Made by a program: the position numbers and the translations under genes. DNA of 64,000 bases, from NCBI RefSeq assembly GCF_005796225.1, contig NZ_VAHO01000006.1, positions 165,975 through 229,974 on the forward strand, in the 5' to 3' direction. Source of the DNA: Pseudarthrobacter sp. NamE5. GTDB taxonomy: Bacteria; Actinomycetota; Actinomycetes; Actinomycetales; Micrococcaceae. This document shows positions 14,996 through 24,618 of the stretch, piece by piece. Each line of letters begins with the position of its first letter. Within the stretch, counting starts at the first letter, position 1. The notes under the pieces were generated by a model. The model had not been told where the DNA came from. It ran no database searches and worked only from the letters and a program-made list of their open reading frames with translations.

Positions 14996-16186
14996 GTGGC
15001 AAAGGCAAAGTTCGAGCGGACTAAGCCGCACGTTAACATCGGCACCATTGGTCACGTTGACCACGGTAAGACGACGTTGACGGCCGCCATTTCCAAGGTG
15101 CTGTACGACAAGTACCCGGATCTCAACGAGAAGCGCGACTTCGCGTCGATCGACTCTGCTCCCGAAGAGCGTCAGCGTGGCATTACCATCAACATCTCCC
15201 ACGTGGAGTACCAGACCGAAAAGCGCCACTACGCACACGTAGACGCCCCGGGTCACGCTGACTACATCAAGAACATGATCACCGGTGCTGCCCAGATGGA
15301 CGGCGCGATCCTCGTGGTTGCCGCCACTGACGGCCCGATGGCACAGACCCGCGAGCACGTTCTGCTCGCCCGCCAGGTTGGTGTTCCCTACCTGCTGGTC
15401 GCGCTGAACAAGGCTGACATGGTTGACGATGAGGAACTGCTGGACCTCGTTGAAATGGAAGTTCGTGAGCTCCTGAGCTCGCAGGGCTTCGATGGCGACG
15501 AAGCACCCGTCGTTCGCGTTTCCGGCCTCAAGGCTCTGGAAGGCGACCCCGAGTGGGTCAAGTCCGTTGAGGACCTGATGGCCGCAGTCGACGAGTCCGT
15601 TCCGGACCCCGTACGTGACCGCGACAAGCCGTTCCTGATGCCGATCGAGGACGTCTTCACCATCACCGGCCGTGGCACCGTTGTTACGGGCCGCGCCGAG
15701 CGTGGCACCCTCGCCATCAACTCCGAGGTCGAGATCGTTGGTATCCGCCCGGTCCAGAAGACCACGGTTACCGGTATCGAGATGTTCCACAAGCAGCTCG
15801 ACGAAGCATGGGCCGGCGAGAACTGTGGCCTCCTGCTCCGTGGTCTGAAGCGCGACGATGTCGAGCGTGGCCAGGTTGTCGTCAAGCCGGGTTCCATCAC
15901 CCCGCACACCGACTTCGAGGCCAACGTCTACATCCTCTCCAAGGACGAAGGCGGACGTCACAACCCGTTCTACTCCAACTACCGCCCGCAGTTCTACTTC
16001 CGTACGACGGACGTTACCGGCGTTATCACCCTGCCCGAGGGCACGGAAATGGTTATGCCCGGCGACAACACTGAGATGACCGTTGCGCTCATCCAGCCGA
16101 TCGCTATGGAAGAGGGCCTCGGCTTCGCAATCCGCGAAGGCGGCCGCACTGTTGGTTCAGGACGTGTTACCAAGATCATCAAGTAA
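14996..16186 (+). CDS. tuf: Elongation factor Tu
   Basis: EF-Tu delivers aminoacyl-tRNA to the ribosome. 396 residues. G1 is GHVDHGKTT (residues ~19-27), the switch I region carries RQRGITIN, G3 is DAPGHADY, G4 is NKAD and G5 SGLKAL. The barrel domains with GRGTVVTGR and the C-terminal VGSGRVTKI are complete. Start GTG 14996 follows TAGGAGG at 14984-14990. It stands slightly apart from fusA with its own promoter candidate and terminator. Confidence 0.98.
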   Translation: MAKAKFERTKPHVNIGTIGHVDHGKTTLTAAISKVLYDKYPDLNEKRDFASIDSAPEERQRGITINISHVEYQTEKRHYAHVDAPGHADYIKNMITGAAQMDGAILVVAATDGPMAQTREHVLLARQVGVPYLLVALNKADMVDDEELLDLVEMEVRELLSSQGFDGDEAPVVRVSGLKALEGDPEWVKSVEDLMAAVDESVPDPVRDRDKPFLMPIEDVFTITGRGTVVTGRAERGTLAINSEVEIVGIRPVQKTTVTGIEMFHKQLDEAWAGENCGLLLRGLKRDDVERGQVVVKPGSITPHTDFEANVYILSKDEGGRHNPFYSNYRPQFYFRTTDVTGVITLPEGTEMVMPGDNTEMTVALIQPIAMEEGLGFAIREGGRTVGSGRVTKIIK

Positions 16187-16202
16187 TTCTTGTTGAACTA
16201 AA

Positions 16203-16241
16203 GAACAGCCCCGCTGCTGATGCAGCGGGGCTGTTCTTTTT
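16203..16241 (+). terminator. Intrinsic terminator after tuf
   Basis: GAACAGCCCCGCTGC pairs with GCAGCGGGGCTGTTC around TGAT, followed by TTTTT. One of the strongest terminators in the window. Confidence 0.95.
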
Positions 16242-16287
16242 GGTTAACCCGTGCCTGATAATCTTGCTGGACCGAAAGGAGATCACC

Positions 16288-16413
16288 ATGAGCTGGCTCA
16301 TTTTCCTGATCATCATCGTTGCCGTCGTGGCAGGTGTGTTCTGGGCAAAGCGGTACTTCCGCCACGAGATTGACCGCGCCAAGCGGATCAACCGGGCAAA
16401 CAAGGACCAGTAG
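16288..16413 (+). CDS. 41-residue single-pass membrane peptide, unknown function
   Basis: A short gene that begins MSWLIFLIIIVAVVAGVFWA and ends in a basic, charged tail (KRYFRHEIDRAKRINRANKDQ). Residues 3-19 form one transmembrane helix; the positive tail suggests N-out, C-in topology. AAAGGAGATCACC at 16276-16287 gives a good ribosome site for the ATG. It lies after the tuf terminator and two bases before the convergent stop of the beta-glucosidase gene. The clean helix plus ribosome site argue that it is real. No family is recognised. Confidence 0.7.
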   Translation: MSWLIFLIIIVAVVAGVFWAKRYFRHEIDRAKRINRANKDQ

Positions 16414-16414
16414 C

Positions 16415-17866
16415 CTAGGGTTCCCTGGATTTCCGCGCCCGGCTCAGCGCCTGGTACCAGTAGAAGGACTCCTTGGGTGTCCGCGCCTGTGTCGAAAAAT
16501 CCACGTGGACCAGGCCGAAGCGCTGCGAATATCCGGCCGCCCATTCGAAGTTGTCCATCAGGGTCCAGACGTAGTATCCACGCAGGTCTACCCCTGCGGC
16601 GATTCCGCCGGGAGCCGTTGCTTCCAGCGCCGACCGCAGGTGTGCTGCCAAATACTGCACCCGGTCGTCGTCCTGAAGTGTTCCGGAAACGGTCTCGGGC
16701 TCCGGGAAGCTGGCTCCGCCCTCGGTGATGTACACCGGCGGAAGGGCGTCCCCGTAGCGGTCGTGAAGTTCCTTCAGCAGGATGCCCAGATGGCCGGGGG
16801 CCACCGGCCACCCGAAGCCGGTGCTGCTGTATTCGGGGTAACCCACCTCATGGAACGGAAGCCGTGCCACCGCTTTGTGTACATCCGCCGGAATCGACGC
16901 CGCTCCCGGGCCCAAGGCAACCTTCACGGGGAAGTAGTAGTTGAGGCCGTAGAAGTCCAGCGGCTGGTGAATGGTGCGCAGGTCCGCGTCGGAAATCTTT
17001 CCGAGGGAGCGCAACCATGGCCTGGCATAGAGGGGGAGTGCCGGGTAGCGGCCCAGCAGGACTGGGTCTGCATAAACCCTGTTCATCAGCAGGTCATAGA
17101 GGTGGGCCACCAGCGTGTCGCCGATCTTGCGGGACGCGGGACGGACCGGGGCGTGCAGGTTGGTGACGCCGATTCCGCCGGCAACGCCGGCTGCCCGAAG
17201 CGCCTGCGCGCCCAGGCCGTGTGCCAGAAGCTGGTGGTGGATGGAGGGGAGGGCGTCGAACATCAGGGCCCGGCCAGGAGCGTGCACTCCCAGGGCGTAG
17301 CCGTTCAGGGTGACGGAGACGGGCTCATTCAAGGTCACCCACTGCGCCACCCTGTCACCGAAACGTTCACCCGCCGCACCGGCATACTCGCCGAACCGCT
17401 CCGCCGTCTCCCTGTTCATCCAGCCGCCGCGATGCTCCAAAGGCAGCGGTGTATCCCAGTGATAGAGGGTTGCCATGGGTGAGATGCCGGCGGCAAGCAG
17501 TTGATCGATCAGCCGGTCGTAGAACTCAAGGCCCTCCCTGTTGAAGCCGCCGCGGCCTTCGGGCTGGATCCTCGGCCAGGAGAGGGAGAAACGGTAGGAA
17601 TCAACCCCCAGGTCCTGCAGCAGGGCGATGTCCTCCGGAAGCCTGTTGTAGTGGTCGCAGGCAACGGCGGGGGAGTGCCCGTCCATAATGGCTCCCGGCT
17701 TTTCGGCGAAGGCGTCCCAGCCGGAGGGGCCACGCCCGCCGTCGGACAATGCTCCCTCAATCTGGAAGGCGGCCGCGGCCACTCCAAGCGTGAACGACGG
17801 CGGCATTCGGCTGGCCAGTTCCGTCGCCGATTCTGTGCTTTCCAGGGTCATGCCCCTATCATCCAT
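16415..17866 (-). CDS. GH1 family beta-glucosidase
   Basis: A retaining glycoside hydrolase of family 1 that cleaves beta-linked glucosides such as cellobiose or aryl glucosides; cytoplasmic, as no signal peptide is seen. 483 residues form a single (beta/alpha)8 domain. The acid/base Glu181 is in TLNEP and the nucleophile Glu382 in YITEGG (usually ITENG, so Asn is Gly here). The substrate-binding FQIEGA, HWDTPLPLE and WTLMDNFEWAAGYS motifs are intact. An in-frame ATG five codons on (17851) is an alternative start. It lies alone, facing tuf, and interrupts the usual tuf to rpsJ neighbourhood. Confidence 0.93.
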   Translation of the reverse strand: MDDRGMTLESTESATELASRMPPSFTLGVAAAAFQIEGALSDGGRGPSGWDAFAEKPGAIMDGHSPAVACDHYNRLPEDIALLQDLGVDSYRFSLSWPRIQPEGRGGFNREGLEFYDRLIDQLLAAGISPMATLYHWDTPLPLEHRGGWMNRETAERFGEYAGAAGERFGDRVAQWVTLNEPVSVTLNGYALGVHAPGRALMFDALPSIHHQLLAHGLGAQALRAAGVAGGIGVTNLHAPVRPASRKIGDTLVAHLYDLLMNRVYADPVLLGRYPALPLYARPWLRSLGKISDADLRTIHQPLDFYGLNYYFPVKVALGPGAASIPADVHKAVARLPFHEVGYPEYSSTGFGWPVAPGHLGILLKELHDRYGDALPPVYITEGGASFPEPETVSGTLQDDDRVQYLAAHLRSALEATAPGGIAAGVDLRGYYVWTLMDNFEWAAGYSQRFGLVHVDFSTQARTPKESFYWYQALSRARKSREP

Positions 17867-18246
17867 TCGGAAGCAACCGTGGGCAATGGCCTCACAGCGC
17901 GCCCGGCGGGCCCGATTCGCATCTGGCGCCGATTTCCGGCATACTAGATGAGTTGTTCAAGCGCTTCTTCGCGTCCCGATCCGGATAATGCCGGGTGCCA
18001 GGGTCCAAGTTGAAGACCAAACATAACCCACTCCCCTGGAATAGCGGATTTGTACGCGTGCCAAGCGCGACACGCCCGACCGCGGGGGTCGGTTGCGCCG
18101 GCAAGGTGAGGAACCCGGATTTTCCGGATTCAGTTTGTGCGGCGGATGGTGGTTACGACCTCAATTGCTTCGGCAGCCATACAACGAGTAAGTGAACAGG
18201 GCAGCCCTAACCAGGGGAAGCACAGACTGAAAGAGAGTCAGGCGAC
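17867..18246 (+). promoter_or_regulatory. Leader and promoter region of the S10 operon
   Basis: This 380-base gap must hold the promoter for rpsJ and the genes after it. CATACTAGATGAG at 17940-17952 is -10-like, but no matching -35 is clear. Further on, CGACACGCCCGACC and GGGGGTCGG around 18067-18092 can form a CCGACC/GGTCGG hairpin in the leader. No open frame is convincing. The region also contains the divergent promoter of the beta-glucosidase gene. Confidence 0.4.
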
Positions 18247-18555
18247 ATGGCGGGACAAAAAATCCGCATCCGGCTGAAGTCATACGACCACGAGGTCATT
18301 GACGTTTCAGCACGGAAGATCGTTGAGACGGTCACGCGCGCAGGCGCAACGGTAGTCGGCCCCGTGCCGCTGCCCACGGAGAAGAACGTTTACTGCGTGA
18401 TCCGCTCTCCGCACAAGTACAAGGACAGCCGCGAGCACTTCGAAATGCGCACGCACAAGCGTCTTATCGACATCATCGATCCCACGCCGAAGGCTGTTGA
18501 CTCGCTCATGCGTCTCGACCTGCCGGCAGACGTGAACATCGAAATCAAGCTGTAG
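18247..18555 (+). CDS. rpsJ: 30S ribosomal protein S10
   Basis: S10 is a head protein of the small subunit and, in other bacteria, a NusB partner in antitermination. 102 residues, full length, with [15 protein letters not shown] at the start and RTHKRLIDI in the C-terminal half. ATG 18247 follows AGAGAGTCAGGCGAC. First gene of the S10 cluster (rpsJ to rpsQ). Confidence 0.98.
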
Positions 18556-18572
18556 GGAGGTGCTGAGAAACT

Positions 18573-19223
18573 ATGACCGCAACCCGTAACGTAAAGGGCC
18601 TGCTGGGCACGAAGCTCGGCATGACCCAGGTCTGGGACGAGAACAACAAGCTCATCCCCGTCACTGTGGTCCAGGCAGATTCGAACGTCATCACCCAGCT
18701 GCGCAACGCAGAAGCTGATGGCTATGTCGCCGTTCAGATCGGCTACGGCCAGATCGATCCCCGCAAGGTCACCAAGCCGCTGGCTGGTCACTTTGAAAAG
18801 GCAGGCGTTACGCCTCGCCGCCACGTCGTCGAACTCCGTACCGCAGATGCTGCCGAGTACGAGCTGGGCCAGGAGCTCTCCGTAGAGGTCTTCGAAGCCG
18901 GACAGAAGATCGACGTCATCGGCACCACCAAGGGTAAGGGCTTCGCCGGTGTAATGAAGCGTCACGGCTTCCACGGCGTTGGAGCTTCCCACGGTGCCCA
19001 CAAGAACCACCGTAAGCCCGGTTCAATCGGTGGCGCATCCACCCCGAGCCGCGTCTTCAAGGGCATGAAAATGGCCGGCCGCATGGGCGCCGTCCGTCAC
19101 ACCACGCTGAACCTCACGGTCCACGCGGTTGACGTCGAGAAGTCGCTGCTCCTTATCAAGGGTGCCGTTCCCGGTGCCCGCGGCCAGGTCGTACTCGTAC
19201 GCACCGCCGTGAAGGGAGCCTAG
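18573..19223 (+). CDS. rplC: 50S ribosomal protein L3
   Basis: An early-assembly protein that reaches the peptidyl-transferase region. 216 residues, beginning [20 protein letters not shown]; the [12 protein letters not shown] loop and GKKMAGRMG-like segment (residues ~165-172, KMAGRMG) that insert into 23S rRNA are present. GGGAGGTGCTGAGAAACT precedes the ATG. Tight spacing to rpsJ (17 bases) and rplD (4 bases) shows one operon. Confidence 0.98.
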   Translation: MTATRNVKGLLGTKLGMTQVWDENNKLIPVTVVQADSNVITQLRNAEADGYVAVQIGYGQIDPRKVTKPLAGHFEKAGVTPRRHVVELRTADAAEYELGQELSVEVFEAGQKIDVIGTTKGKGFAGVMKRHGFHGVGASHGAHKNHRKPGSIGGASTPSRVFKGMKMAGRMGAVRHTTLNLTVHAVDVEKSLLLIKGAVPGARGQVVLVRTAVKGA

Positions 19224-19227
19224 TCCA

Positions 19228-19848
19228 ATGGCTAACACTGTCCAGGTTGACCTGCCTGCAGAGATCTTCGACGTCCAGACCAACGTGCCGCTGCTGCACC
19301 AGGTCGTCGTTGCACAGCTCGCTGCTGCTCGCCAGGGTACCCACAAGACCAAGACCCGCGCTGAAGTTTCCGGTGCAGGACGCAAGCCGTTCAAGCAGAA
19401 GGGCACCGGCCGCGCCCGCCAGGGTTCAATCCGTGCTCCGCACATGACCGGCGGTGGCGTTGTCCACGGTCCCACCCCGCGTGACTACAGCCAGCGCACC
19501 CCCAAGAAGATGATTGCTGCTGCACTGCGCGGCGCACTCTCTGACCGGGCCCGCAACGGACGCATCCACGTTGTCGCCGACCTGGTTGAAGGCACCAAGC
19601 CCTCCGCCAAGACTGCACTGGCAACCCTGCGTGGCGTTTCCGACCGCAAGAACCTGCTGGTCGTCATCGAGCGTGACAACGATGTTGCTGCACTGTCTGT
19701 GCGCAACCTCGCCGGCGTTCACGTTCTGTACGCAGACCAGCTGAACACCTACGACGTTCTCGTGTCTGATGACGTTGTCTTCACCAAGGCTGCCTACGAC
19801 GCATTCGTTGCCGCCAAGGCAGCTAAGAACGAGGAGGATGCCAAGTGA
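19228..19848 (+). CDS. rplD: 50S ribosomal protein L4
   Basis: L4 lines the exit tunnel through its extended loop ([18 protein letters not shown], residues ~55-72, site of macrolide-resistance changes, here wild-type). 206 residues. In some bacteria L4 represses the S10 operon; nothing here shows that directly. Its stop overlaps the GTG of rplW. Confidence 0.98.
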   Translation: MANTVQVDLPAEIFDVQTNVPLLHQVVVAQLAAARQGTHKTKTRAEVSGAGRKPFKQKGTGRARQGSIRAPHMTGGGVVHGPTPRDYSQRTPKKMIAAALRGALSDRARNGRIHVVADLVEGTKPSAKTALATLRGVSDRKNLLVVIERDNDVAALSVRNLAGVHVLYADQLNTYDVLVSDDVVFTKAAYDAFVAAKAAKNEEDAK

Positions 19849-20150
19849 GTGCAGCCACCATCAAGGATCCCCGCGACGTCGTGCTTGCACCCGTCGTGTC
19901 CGAAAAGAGCTACGGCCTGATCGATGAGGGCAAGTACACCTTCCTGGTGGACCCCCGTTCGAACAAGACCGAGATCAAGCTGGCCGTGGAGAAAATCTTC
20001 TCCGTCAAGGTCGAATCGATCAACACCATCAACCGTGCCGGTAAGCGCAAGCGCACCAAATTCGGATGGGGTACCCGCAAGAACACCAAGCGTGCGATTG
20101 TCACCCTCAAAGAAGGCACCATCGACATCTTCGGCGGTCCGCTCGCGTAG
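19845..20150 (+). CDS. rplW: 50S ribosomal protein L23
   Basis: L23 surrounds the tunnel exit and docks trigger factor and SRP. 101 residues, with [13 protein letters not shown] near the start and the [16 protein letters not shown] loop. It starts at GTG 19845, overlapping the rplD stop as GTGA, so translation is coupled; the ribosome site GAGGATGCCAA lies inside rplD. Confidence 0.98.
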   Translation: MSAATIKDPRDVVLAPVVSEKSYGLIDEGKYTFLVDPRSNKTEIKLAVEKIFSVKVESINTINRAGKRKRTKFGWGTRKNTKRAIVTLKEGTIDIFGGPLA

Positions 20151-20179
20151 CGGAGACCACTTTAACGAGGAAATAAATT

Positions 20180-21019
20180 ATGGGAATCCGTAAGTACAAG
20201 CCGACTACCCCGGGCCGTCGTGGCTCGAGCGTAGCGGACTTCATCGAAATCACGCGGTCGACGCCGGAAAAGTCGTTGGTACGTCCGCTGCCCAAAAAGG
20301 GCGGCCGTAACAACACCGGTAAGATCACCACCCGTCACAAGGGTGGCGGACACAAGCGCCAGTACCGTCTGATCGACTTCCGTCGCCACGACAAGGACGG
20401 CGTTGACGCCCGCGTTGCAGAAATTGAGTACGATCCGAACCGTACGGCCCGCATCGCGCTCCTGCACTACGTTGATGGCACCAAGCGTTACATCATCGCC
20501 CCCAACAAGCTGTCCCAGGGTGACTTCGTTGAGGCTGGCCCCAACGCTGACATCAAGCCGGGCAACAACCTGCCCCTGCGCAACATCCCCGTGGGTACCG
20601 TTATCCACGCGGTTGAACTGCGTCCGGGCGGCGGCGCCAAGATGGCCCGCTCCGCAGGTGCCTCTGTTCAGCTCGTTGCCAAGGAAGGCCGCTTCGCCCA
20701 GCTGCGTCTGCCTTCCGGCGAAATCCGCAACGTCGACGTGCGCTGCCGCGCAACCGTCGGCGAGGTCGGCAACGCCGAGCAGTCGAACATCAACTGGGGC
20801 AAGGCCGGCCGCATGCGGTGGAAGGGCGTCCGCCCGACCGTCCGTGGTGTCGCCATGAACCCGGTTGACCACCCGCACGGTGGTGGTGAGGGTAAGACGT
20901 CCGGTGGACGTAACCCCGTCAACCCCAACGGTCAGCGGGAAGGCCGCACGCGCCGCCCCAACAAAGAGAGCGACAAGCTTATTGTGCGTCGCCGTCGTAC
21001 TGGCAAGAACAAGCGATAG
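20180..21019 (+). CDS. rplB: 50S ribosomal protein L2
   Basis: L2 binds 23S rRNA near the peptidyl-transferase centre and bridges to 16S rRNA. 279 residues. The C-terminal [15 protein letters not shown] motif contains the invariant histidine. The N-terminal region begins [17 protein letters not shown] 20180 follows AACGAGGAAATAAATT. Confidence 0.98.
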   Translation: MGIRKYKPTTPGRRGSSVADFIEITRSTPEKSLVRPLPKKGGRNNTGKITTRHKGGGHKRQYRLIDFRRHDKDGVDARVAEIEYDPNRTARIALLHYVDGTKRYIIAPNKLSQGDFVEAGPNADIKPGNNLPLRNIPVGTVIHAVELRPGGGAKMARSAGASVQLVAKEGRFAQLRLPSGEIRNVDVRCRATVGEVGNAEQSNINWGKAGRMRWKGVRPTVRGVAMNPVDHPHGGGEGKTSGGRNPVNPNGQREGRTRRPNKESDKLIVRRRRTGKNKR

Positions 21020-21031
21020 GAGCCTGGACAC

Positions 21032-21313
21032 ATGCCACGCAGCCTGAAAAAAGGTCCTTTCGTCGACCAGCACCTCTTTGTGAAGGTAGCCAGGGAAAAC
21101 GAAAAGGGCACCAAGAACGTCATCAAGACCTGGTCCCGCCGTTCGATGATCATTCCCGACATGCTCGGACACACGATCGCCGTACACGACGGACGCAAGC
21201 ACATTCCGGTGTTTGTCACTGAGTCGATGGTCGGGCACAAGCTCGGCGAATTCGCTCCTACGCGGACATTCCGCGGCCATGTCAAGGACGACCGTAAGGG
21301 CAAGCGCCGCTAG
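21032..21313 (+). CDS. rpsS: 30S ribosomal protein S19
   Basis: S19 pairs with S13 on the subunit head, near the A site. 93 residues, beginning [14 protein letters not shown] with the C-terminal [19 protein letters not shown] 21032 follows AGGAGCCTGGACAC, 12 bases after the rplB stop. Confidence 0.98.
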   Translation: MPRSLKKGPFVDQHLFVKVARENEKGTKNVIKTWSRRSMIIPDMLGHTIAVHDGRKHIPVFVTESMVGHKLGEFAPTRTFRGHVKDDRKGKRR

Positions 21314-21351
21314 GCGCCTGCACCTGCGTCAAAGACGAGAGAAGGAAAGCA

Positions 21352-21717
21352 ATGGAAGCCAAGGCAATTGCGCGCCACATCCGCGTAACGCCTATGAAGG
21401 CCCGGCGCGTCGTCAACCTTGTTCGTGGTTTGCAAGCGAATGAGGCTCTGGCAATTCTGAAGTTTGCCCCCCAGGCAGCTTCGGAGCCGGTATTCAAGGT
21501 AGTACAGTCGGCAATCTCCAACGCCCGGGTCCTCGCGGACCGTGACGGCGTGGCGTTTGACGAAGGTGACCTCATCATCAGCGAAGCGTTTGTTGATGAA
21601 GGCCCGACCATGAAGCGGTTCCAGCCGCGCGCCCAGGGTCGTGCATTTCAGATCAAGAAGCGCACCAGCCACATCACCGTGGTAGTCGCTACCCCGGAGA
21701 AAGAGGAGGCTCGCTAA
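21352..21717 (+). CDS. rplV: 50S ribosomal protein L22
   Basis: L22 binds all 23S domains and forms part of the tunnel constriction. 121 residues. The family signature [21 protein letters not shown] is at the C-terminal end. ATG 21352 follows GAGAGAAGGAAAGCA. The rpsC start codon is immediately adjacent to its stop. Confidence 0.98.
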   Translation: MEAKAIARHIRVTPMKARRVVNLVRGLQANEALAILKFAPQAASEPVFKVVQSAISNARVLADRDGVAFDEGDLIISEAFVDEGPTMKRFQPRAQGRAFQIKKRTSHITVVVATPEKEEAR

Positions 21718-22548
21718 GTGGGACAGAAAGTAAACCCGCACGGGTTCCGACTCGGCATCACCACCGATCACGTATCGCACTGGTTCGCTGACAGCACCAA
21801 GGCCGGCCAGCGGTACAAGGACTTCGTTCGCGAAGACATCCGCATCCGCCAGCTCATGTCCACGGGCATGGAGCGTGCCGGTATCGCCAAGGTTGAGATC
21901 GAGCGCACCCGTGACCGCGTCCGCGTGGACATCCACACGGCCCGTCCCGGCATCGTCATCGGCCGCCGTGGAGCTGAAGCAGACCGCATCCGCGGCGAGC
22001 TCGAAAAGCTCACCGGCAAGCAGGTCCAGCTGAACATCCTCGAGGTCAAGAATCCCGAGATGGAAGCCCAGCTTGTGGCCCAGGGCGTCGCAGAGCAGCT
22101 GACTTCCCGCGTGGCATTCCGCCGTGCGATGAAGAAGGCCATGCAGTCCGCACAGCGTGCAGGTGCCAAGGGCATCCGCATCGCCTGCTCGGGCCGCCTG
22201 GGTGGCGCTGAAATGTCCCGCTCGGAGTTCTACCGCGAAGGCCGTGTGCCCCTGCACACCCTCCGCGCGAACATCGACTACGGCTTCTACGAAGCCAAGA
22301 CCACCTTCGGTCGCATCGGTGTGAAGGTCTGGATCTACAAGGGTGACGTCACCGCCAAGGAACTGGCCGCACAGGCCGCTTCCGCCCCGTCCCGCGGCCG
22401 CTCCGGCGACCGTCCGGGCCGCCCGGGTGGCGCTGACCGTGGTGACCGCCGCCGTCGCAACGACCGCCCGGCCGCTGACGCAGCTCCTGCTGCAGAAGCA
22501 CCGGCAGTTGAAGCAGCACCTGCTGCTGCAGAAGGAGGACAGGCTTAA
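21718..22548 (+). CDS. rpsC: 30S ribosomal protein S3 with an acidic/basic C-terminal tail
   Basis: S3 lies at the mRNA entry channel. 276 residues, against about 210-235 in E. coli-type S3. The KH domain ([19 protein letters not shown]) and the C-terminal S3 domain end near residue 212. A tail follows: a RG/RD-rich basic part ([20 protein letters not shown]), then Ala/Glu/Pro repeats. GTG 21718 follows directly on the rplV stop, with the ribosome site GAGGAGG inside rplV. Confidence 0.98.
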   Translation: MGQKVNPHGFRLGITTDHVSHWFADSTKAGQRYKDFVREDIRIRQLMSTGMERAGIAKVEIERTRDRVRVDIHTARPGIVIGRRGAEADRIRGELEKLTGKQVQLNILEVKNPEMEAQLVAQGVAEQLTSRVAFRRAMKKAMQSAQRAGAKGIRIACSGRLGGAEMSRSEFYREGRVPLHTLRANIDYGFYEAKTTFGRIGVKVWIYKGDVTAKELAAQAASAPSRGRSGDRPGRPGGADRGDRRRRNDRPAADAAPAAEAPAVEAAPAAAEGGQA

Positions 22549-22965
22549 ATGCTTATCCCACGTCGAGTAAAGCACCGTAAGCAGCACCACCCGGGTCGTT
22601 CCGGCGCTGCTACGGGCGGTACCCAGGTCTCCTTCGGTGAGTACGGCATCCAGGCCCTGAGCCCGGCATACGTCACCAACCGTCAGATCGAGTCCGCTCG
22701 TATCGCCATGACCCGCCACATCAAGCGTGGCGGTAAGGTCTGGATCAACATCTACCCGGACCGTCCGCTGACCAAGAAGCCTGCCGAAACCCGTATGGGT
22801 TCCGGTAAGGGTTCGCCGGAGTGGTGGGTCGCCAACGTCAAGCCGGGCCGGGTTCTGTTCGAACTCTCCGGTGTCAATGAAGAGGTAGCTCGCGAGGCCC
22901 TGCGCCTGGCAATCCACAAGCTGCCGTTGAAGGCACGCATCGTGCGTCGCGAGGGTGGTGAATAG
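22549..22965 (+). CDS. rplP: 50S ribosomal protein L16
   Basis: L16 contacts A-site tRNA and helps assembly of the 50S central protuberance. 138 residues, full length, with [10 protein letters not shown] at the start and the conserved [16 protein letters not shown] motif. Its ATG abuts the rpsC stop; the ribosome site AGAAGGAGGACAGG is in rpsC. Confidence 0.98.
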   Translation: MLIPRRVKHRKQHHPGRSGAATGGTQVSFGEYGIQALSPAYVTNRQIESARIAMTRHIKRGGKVWINIYPDRPLTKKPAETRMGSGKGSPEWWVANVKPGRVLFELSGVNEEVAREALRLAIHKLPLKARIVRREGGE

Positions 22966-22967
22966 AA

Positions 22968-23297
22968 ATGGCAGTAGGATCCAAGGATCTGGCTCCCGCA
23001 CAGCTGGACGGTTTCGACAACGAGCGTCTCGTTGAAGAACTGCGCAAGGCCAAGGAAGAGCTGTTCAACCTGCGTTTCCAGTCCGCCACCGGTCAGTTGG
23101 AGAACCACGGTCGTCTGCGCGCGGTAAAGAAGGACATCGCCCGCATCTACACCGTTCTCCGTGAACGCGAGCTGGGCATTCGTGCCGAGGTTGCCGCACC
23201 GGTTGTGGAAGCCAAGGAAGAGAAGAAGTCCAAGAAGGCTGCAGCCAAGAAGGCCGACACGGCTGAGACGGCTGAGACCGAGGAGGATGCCAAGTGA
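22968..23297 (+). CDS. rpmC: 50S ribosomal protein L29 with C-terminal extension
   Basis: L29 sits beside L23 at the tunnel exit. The core (residues 1-70, with [20 protein letters not shown] and [13 protein letters not shown]) is normal. The remaining ~38 residues are a Lys/Ala/Glu tail ending TAETEEDAK, so the protein has 109 residues rather than 65-75. Its stop overlaps the rpsQ start as GTGA. Confidence 0.97.
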   Translation: MAVGSKDLAPAQLDGFDNERLVEELRKAKEELFNLRFQSATGQLENHGRLRAVKKDIARIYTVLRERELGIRAEVAAPVVEAKEEKKSKKAAAKKADTAETAETEEDAK

Positions 23298-23599
23298 GTG
23301 AAAAGGACGAGAACGTGACGGAAACTGCTACCGCCGCCAAGGCCGGTCAGCGCGGTTACCGCAAGACGCGTCGCGGCTACGTGGTCTCGGACAAGATGGA
23401 AAAGACCATCGTTGTCCAGGTTGAGGACCGCGTGAAGCACGCCCTGTACGGCAAGGTCATCCGCCGTACCTCCAAGGTCAAGGCGCACGACGAAGAGAAC
23501 ACCGCCGGCATCGGCGACCTCGTTGTCATCGCCGAGACCCGTCCGCTGTCCGCCACCAAGAACTGGCGGCTCGTGGAGATCCTCGAGAAGGCCAAGTAG
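23294..23599 (+). CDS. rpsQ: 30S ribosomal protein S17
   Basis: S17 is a primary 16S rRNA-binding protein. 101 residues, with a ~25-residue N-terminal extension before the OB fold ([17 protein letters not shown]) and the conserved [12 protein letters not shown] at the end. GTG 23294 overlaps the rpmC stop. It is the last gene of this operon: a strong terminator and a 650-base gap follow, where many bacteria continue directly into rplN. Confidence 0.98.
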   Translation: MSEKDENVTETATAAKAGQRGYRKTRRGYVVSDKMEKTIVVQVEDRVKHALYGKVIRRTSKVKAHDEENTAGIGDLVVIAETRPLSATKNWRLVEILEKAK

Positions 23600-23620
23600 C
23601 ACCTGCTGCTTCGGTTGTCG

Positions 23621-23660
23621 GAAGCCCCTGCTCCCATTGGGAGCGGGGGCTTCCCTCGTT
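23621..23660 (+). terminator. Intrinsic terminator after rpsQ
   Basis: GAAGCCCCTGCTCCC pairs with GGGAGCGGGGGCTTC around ATT(G), followed by CCTCGTTTAA. It ends the S10 operon and isolates the spc operon. Confidence 0.85.
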
Positions 23661-23734
23661 TAACGGCAGGTCCTGGTAGCGGCGGTGGGCCCAGCGCGTG
23701 GCGCGTGCCGTCGCCCGCGTCTGCCTCAGGACGC

Positions 23735-23861
23735 TCTCTCACTTAACGCGGGAAAATCCGGAACGTTTTATCACTGGCGTCAGGGAAATGGCAGAGCGTC
23801 GCTTGAAAAGCCGCGTTAAGTGGGAGATCGTTGCTTGAAAAGCCGCGTTAAGTGAGAGAGT
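23735..23861. repeat. Intergenic repeat cluster with CTTAACGCGG arms
   Basis: TCTCTCACTTAACGCGG (23735-23751) is matched in inverse by CCGCGTTAAGTGAGAGA near 23843-23859. Between them, GCTTGAAAAGCCGCGTTAAG occurs twice in tandem (23801-23820 and 23833-23852), the copies 32 bases apart. There is no coding frame. The pattern is typical of a small non-autonomous or recombination-derived repeat in spacers. Confidence 0.8.
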
Positions 23862-23990
23862 GTGCGACGGCGGTGGGGCGGGGGCCCGGGGGAGTGGCAC
23901 CAAGGGTGGGCCCAAAGGCTCCGGTGCTTGGCGCCGTCGTCCGTGTTGCGTGTGGCACCCAGCCGGTGATATGGGGACGGACCGAAACTG

Positions 23991-23999
23991 TGCTAGGAT
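23991..23999 (+). promoter_or_regulatory. Candidate extended -10 promoter of the spc operon
   Basis: TGCTAGGAT is an extended -10 (TGN-TAGGAT); the -35 region is poor. The transcript would have a leader of about 240 bases that begins with an ATGGCGC/GCGCCAT hairpin (24011-24030). No open frame of quality lies between here and rplN. Confidence 0.45.
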
Positions 24000-24246
24000 A
24001 TTGAGTTTGTATGGCGCTTTCGCGCGCCATCATCAACCTCGTAAACAAGCGTGCCACAGCATAGTGCCCCCTTGCGCCCAGGAGCATTCCTGGACCGGAA
24101 GGGAGCAACTGCTTTTGGCACGGGAGTTTAGGCCTGGCCTGGCAAAATCCAGGCAGGTCAAGAGACACCCCGATCAACCGTTCCGCAAGGCTCATTCCGT
24201 AGGAAGATTTTCGGTCTGAGAACCGGCGCGACGCAAGGAGTAAATA

Positions 24247-24615
24247 GTGATTCAGCAGGAGTCGCGACTCAAGGTCGCCGACAACACGGGTGCTAAGGAA
24301 ATCCTTACCATTCGCGTTCTCGGTGGATCCGGCCGTCGCTACGCAGGCATCGGCGACGTCATCGTCGCCACCGTCAAGGATGCAATTCCGGGCGGCAACG
24401 TGAAAAAGGGTGACGTCGTTAAGGCTGTCATCGTCCGTACCAAGAAGGAACGCCGCCGTGCGGATGGTTCCTACATCAAGTTTGACGAGAACGCAGCTGT
24501 GATCCTGAAGAACGACGGTGACCCCCGTGGTACCCGTATCTTCGGACCGGTTGGTCGTGAACTGCGTGACAAGAAGTTCATGAAGATCGTTTCTCTGGCT
24601 CCGGAGGTGCTCTAG
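24247..24615 (+). CDS. rplN: 50S ribosomal protein L14
   Basis: L14 forms an inter-subunit bridge and binds the silencing factor RsfS in other bacteria. 122 residues, full length, beginning [21 protein letters not shown] 24247 follows CAAGGAGTAAATA. First gene of the spc cluster. Confidence 0.98.
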   Translation: MIQQESRLKVADNTGAKEILTIRVLGGSGRRYAGIGDVIVATVKDAIPGGNVKKGDVVKAVIVRTKKERRRADGSYIKFDENAAVILKNDGDPRGTRIFGPVGRELRDKKFMKIVSLAPEVL

Positions 24616-24618
24616 CTC

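Noticed and set aside
16319..17482. 387-codon forward frame opposite the beta-glucosidase
   Set aside because: The reverse strand has an intact GH1 enzyme with catalytic residues; the forward frame has none and would overlap the small membrane gene.
22340..22548. Frameshift or fusion at the S3 C-terminus
   Set aside because: The long tail is in frame, of the same type as tails on L10, L17 and L29, and ends directly at rplP, so it is a true extension.
21310..23001. 563-codon frame antisense to rplV-rpsC-rplP
   Set aside because: Composition of a reverse-complement shadow; the plus-strand genes are certain.
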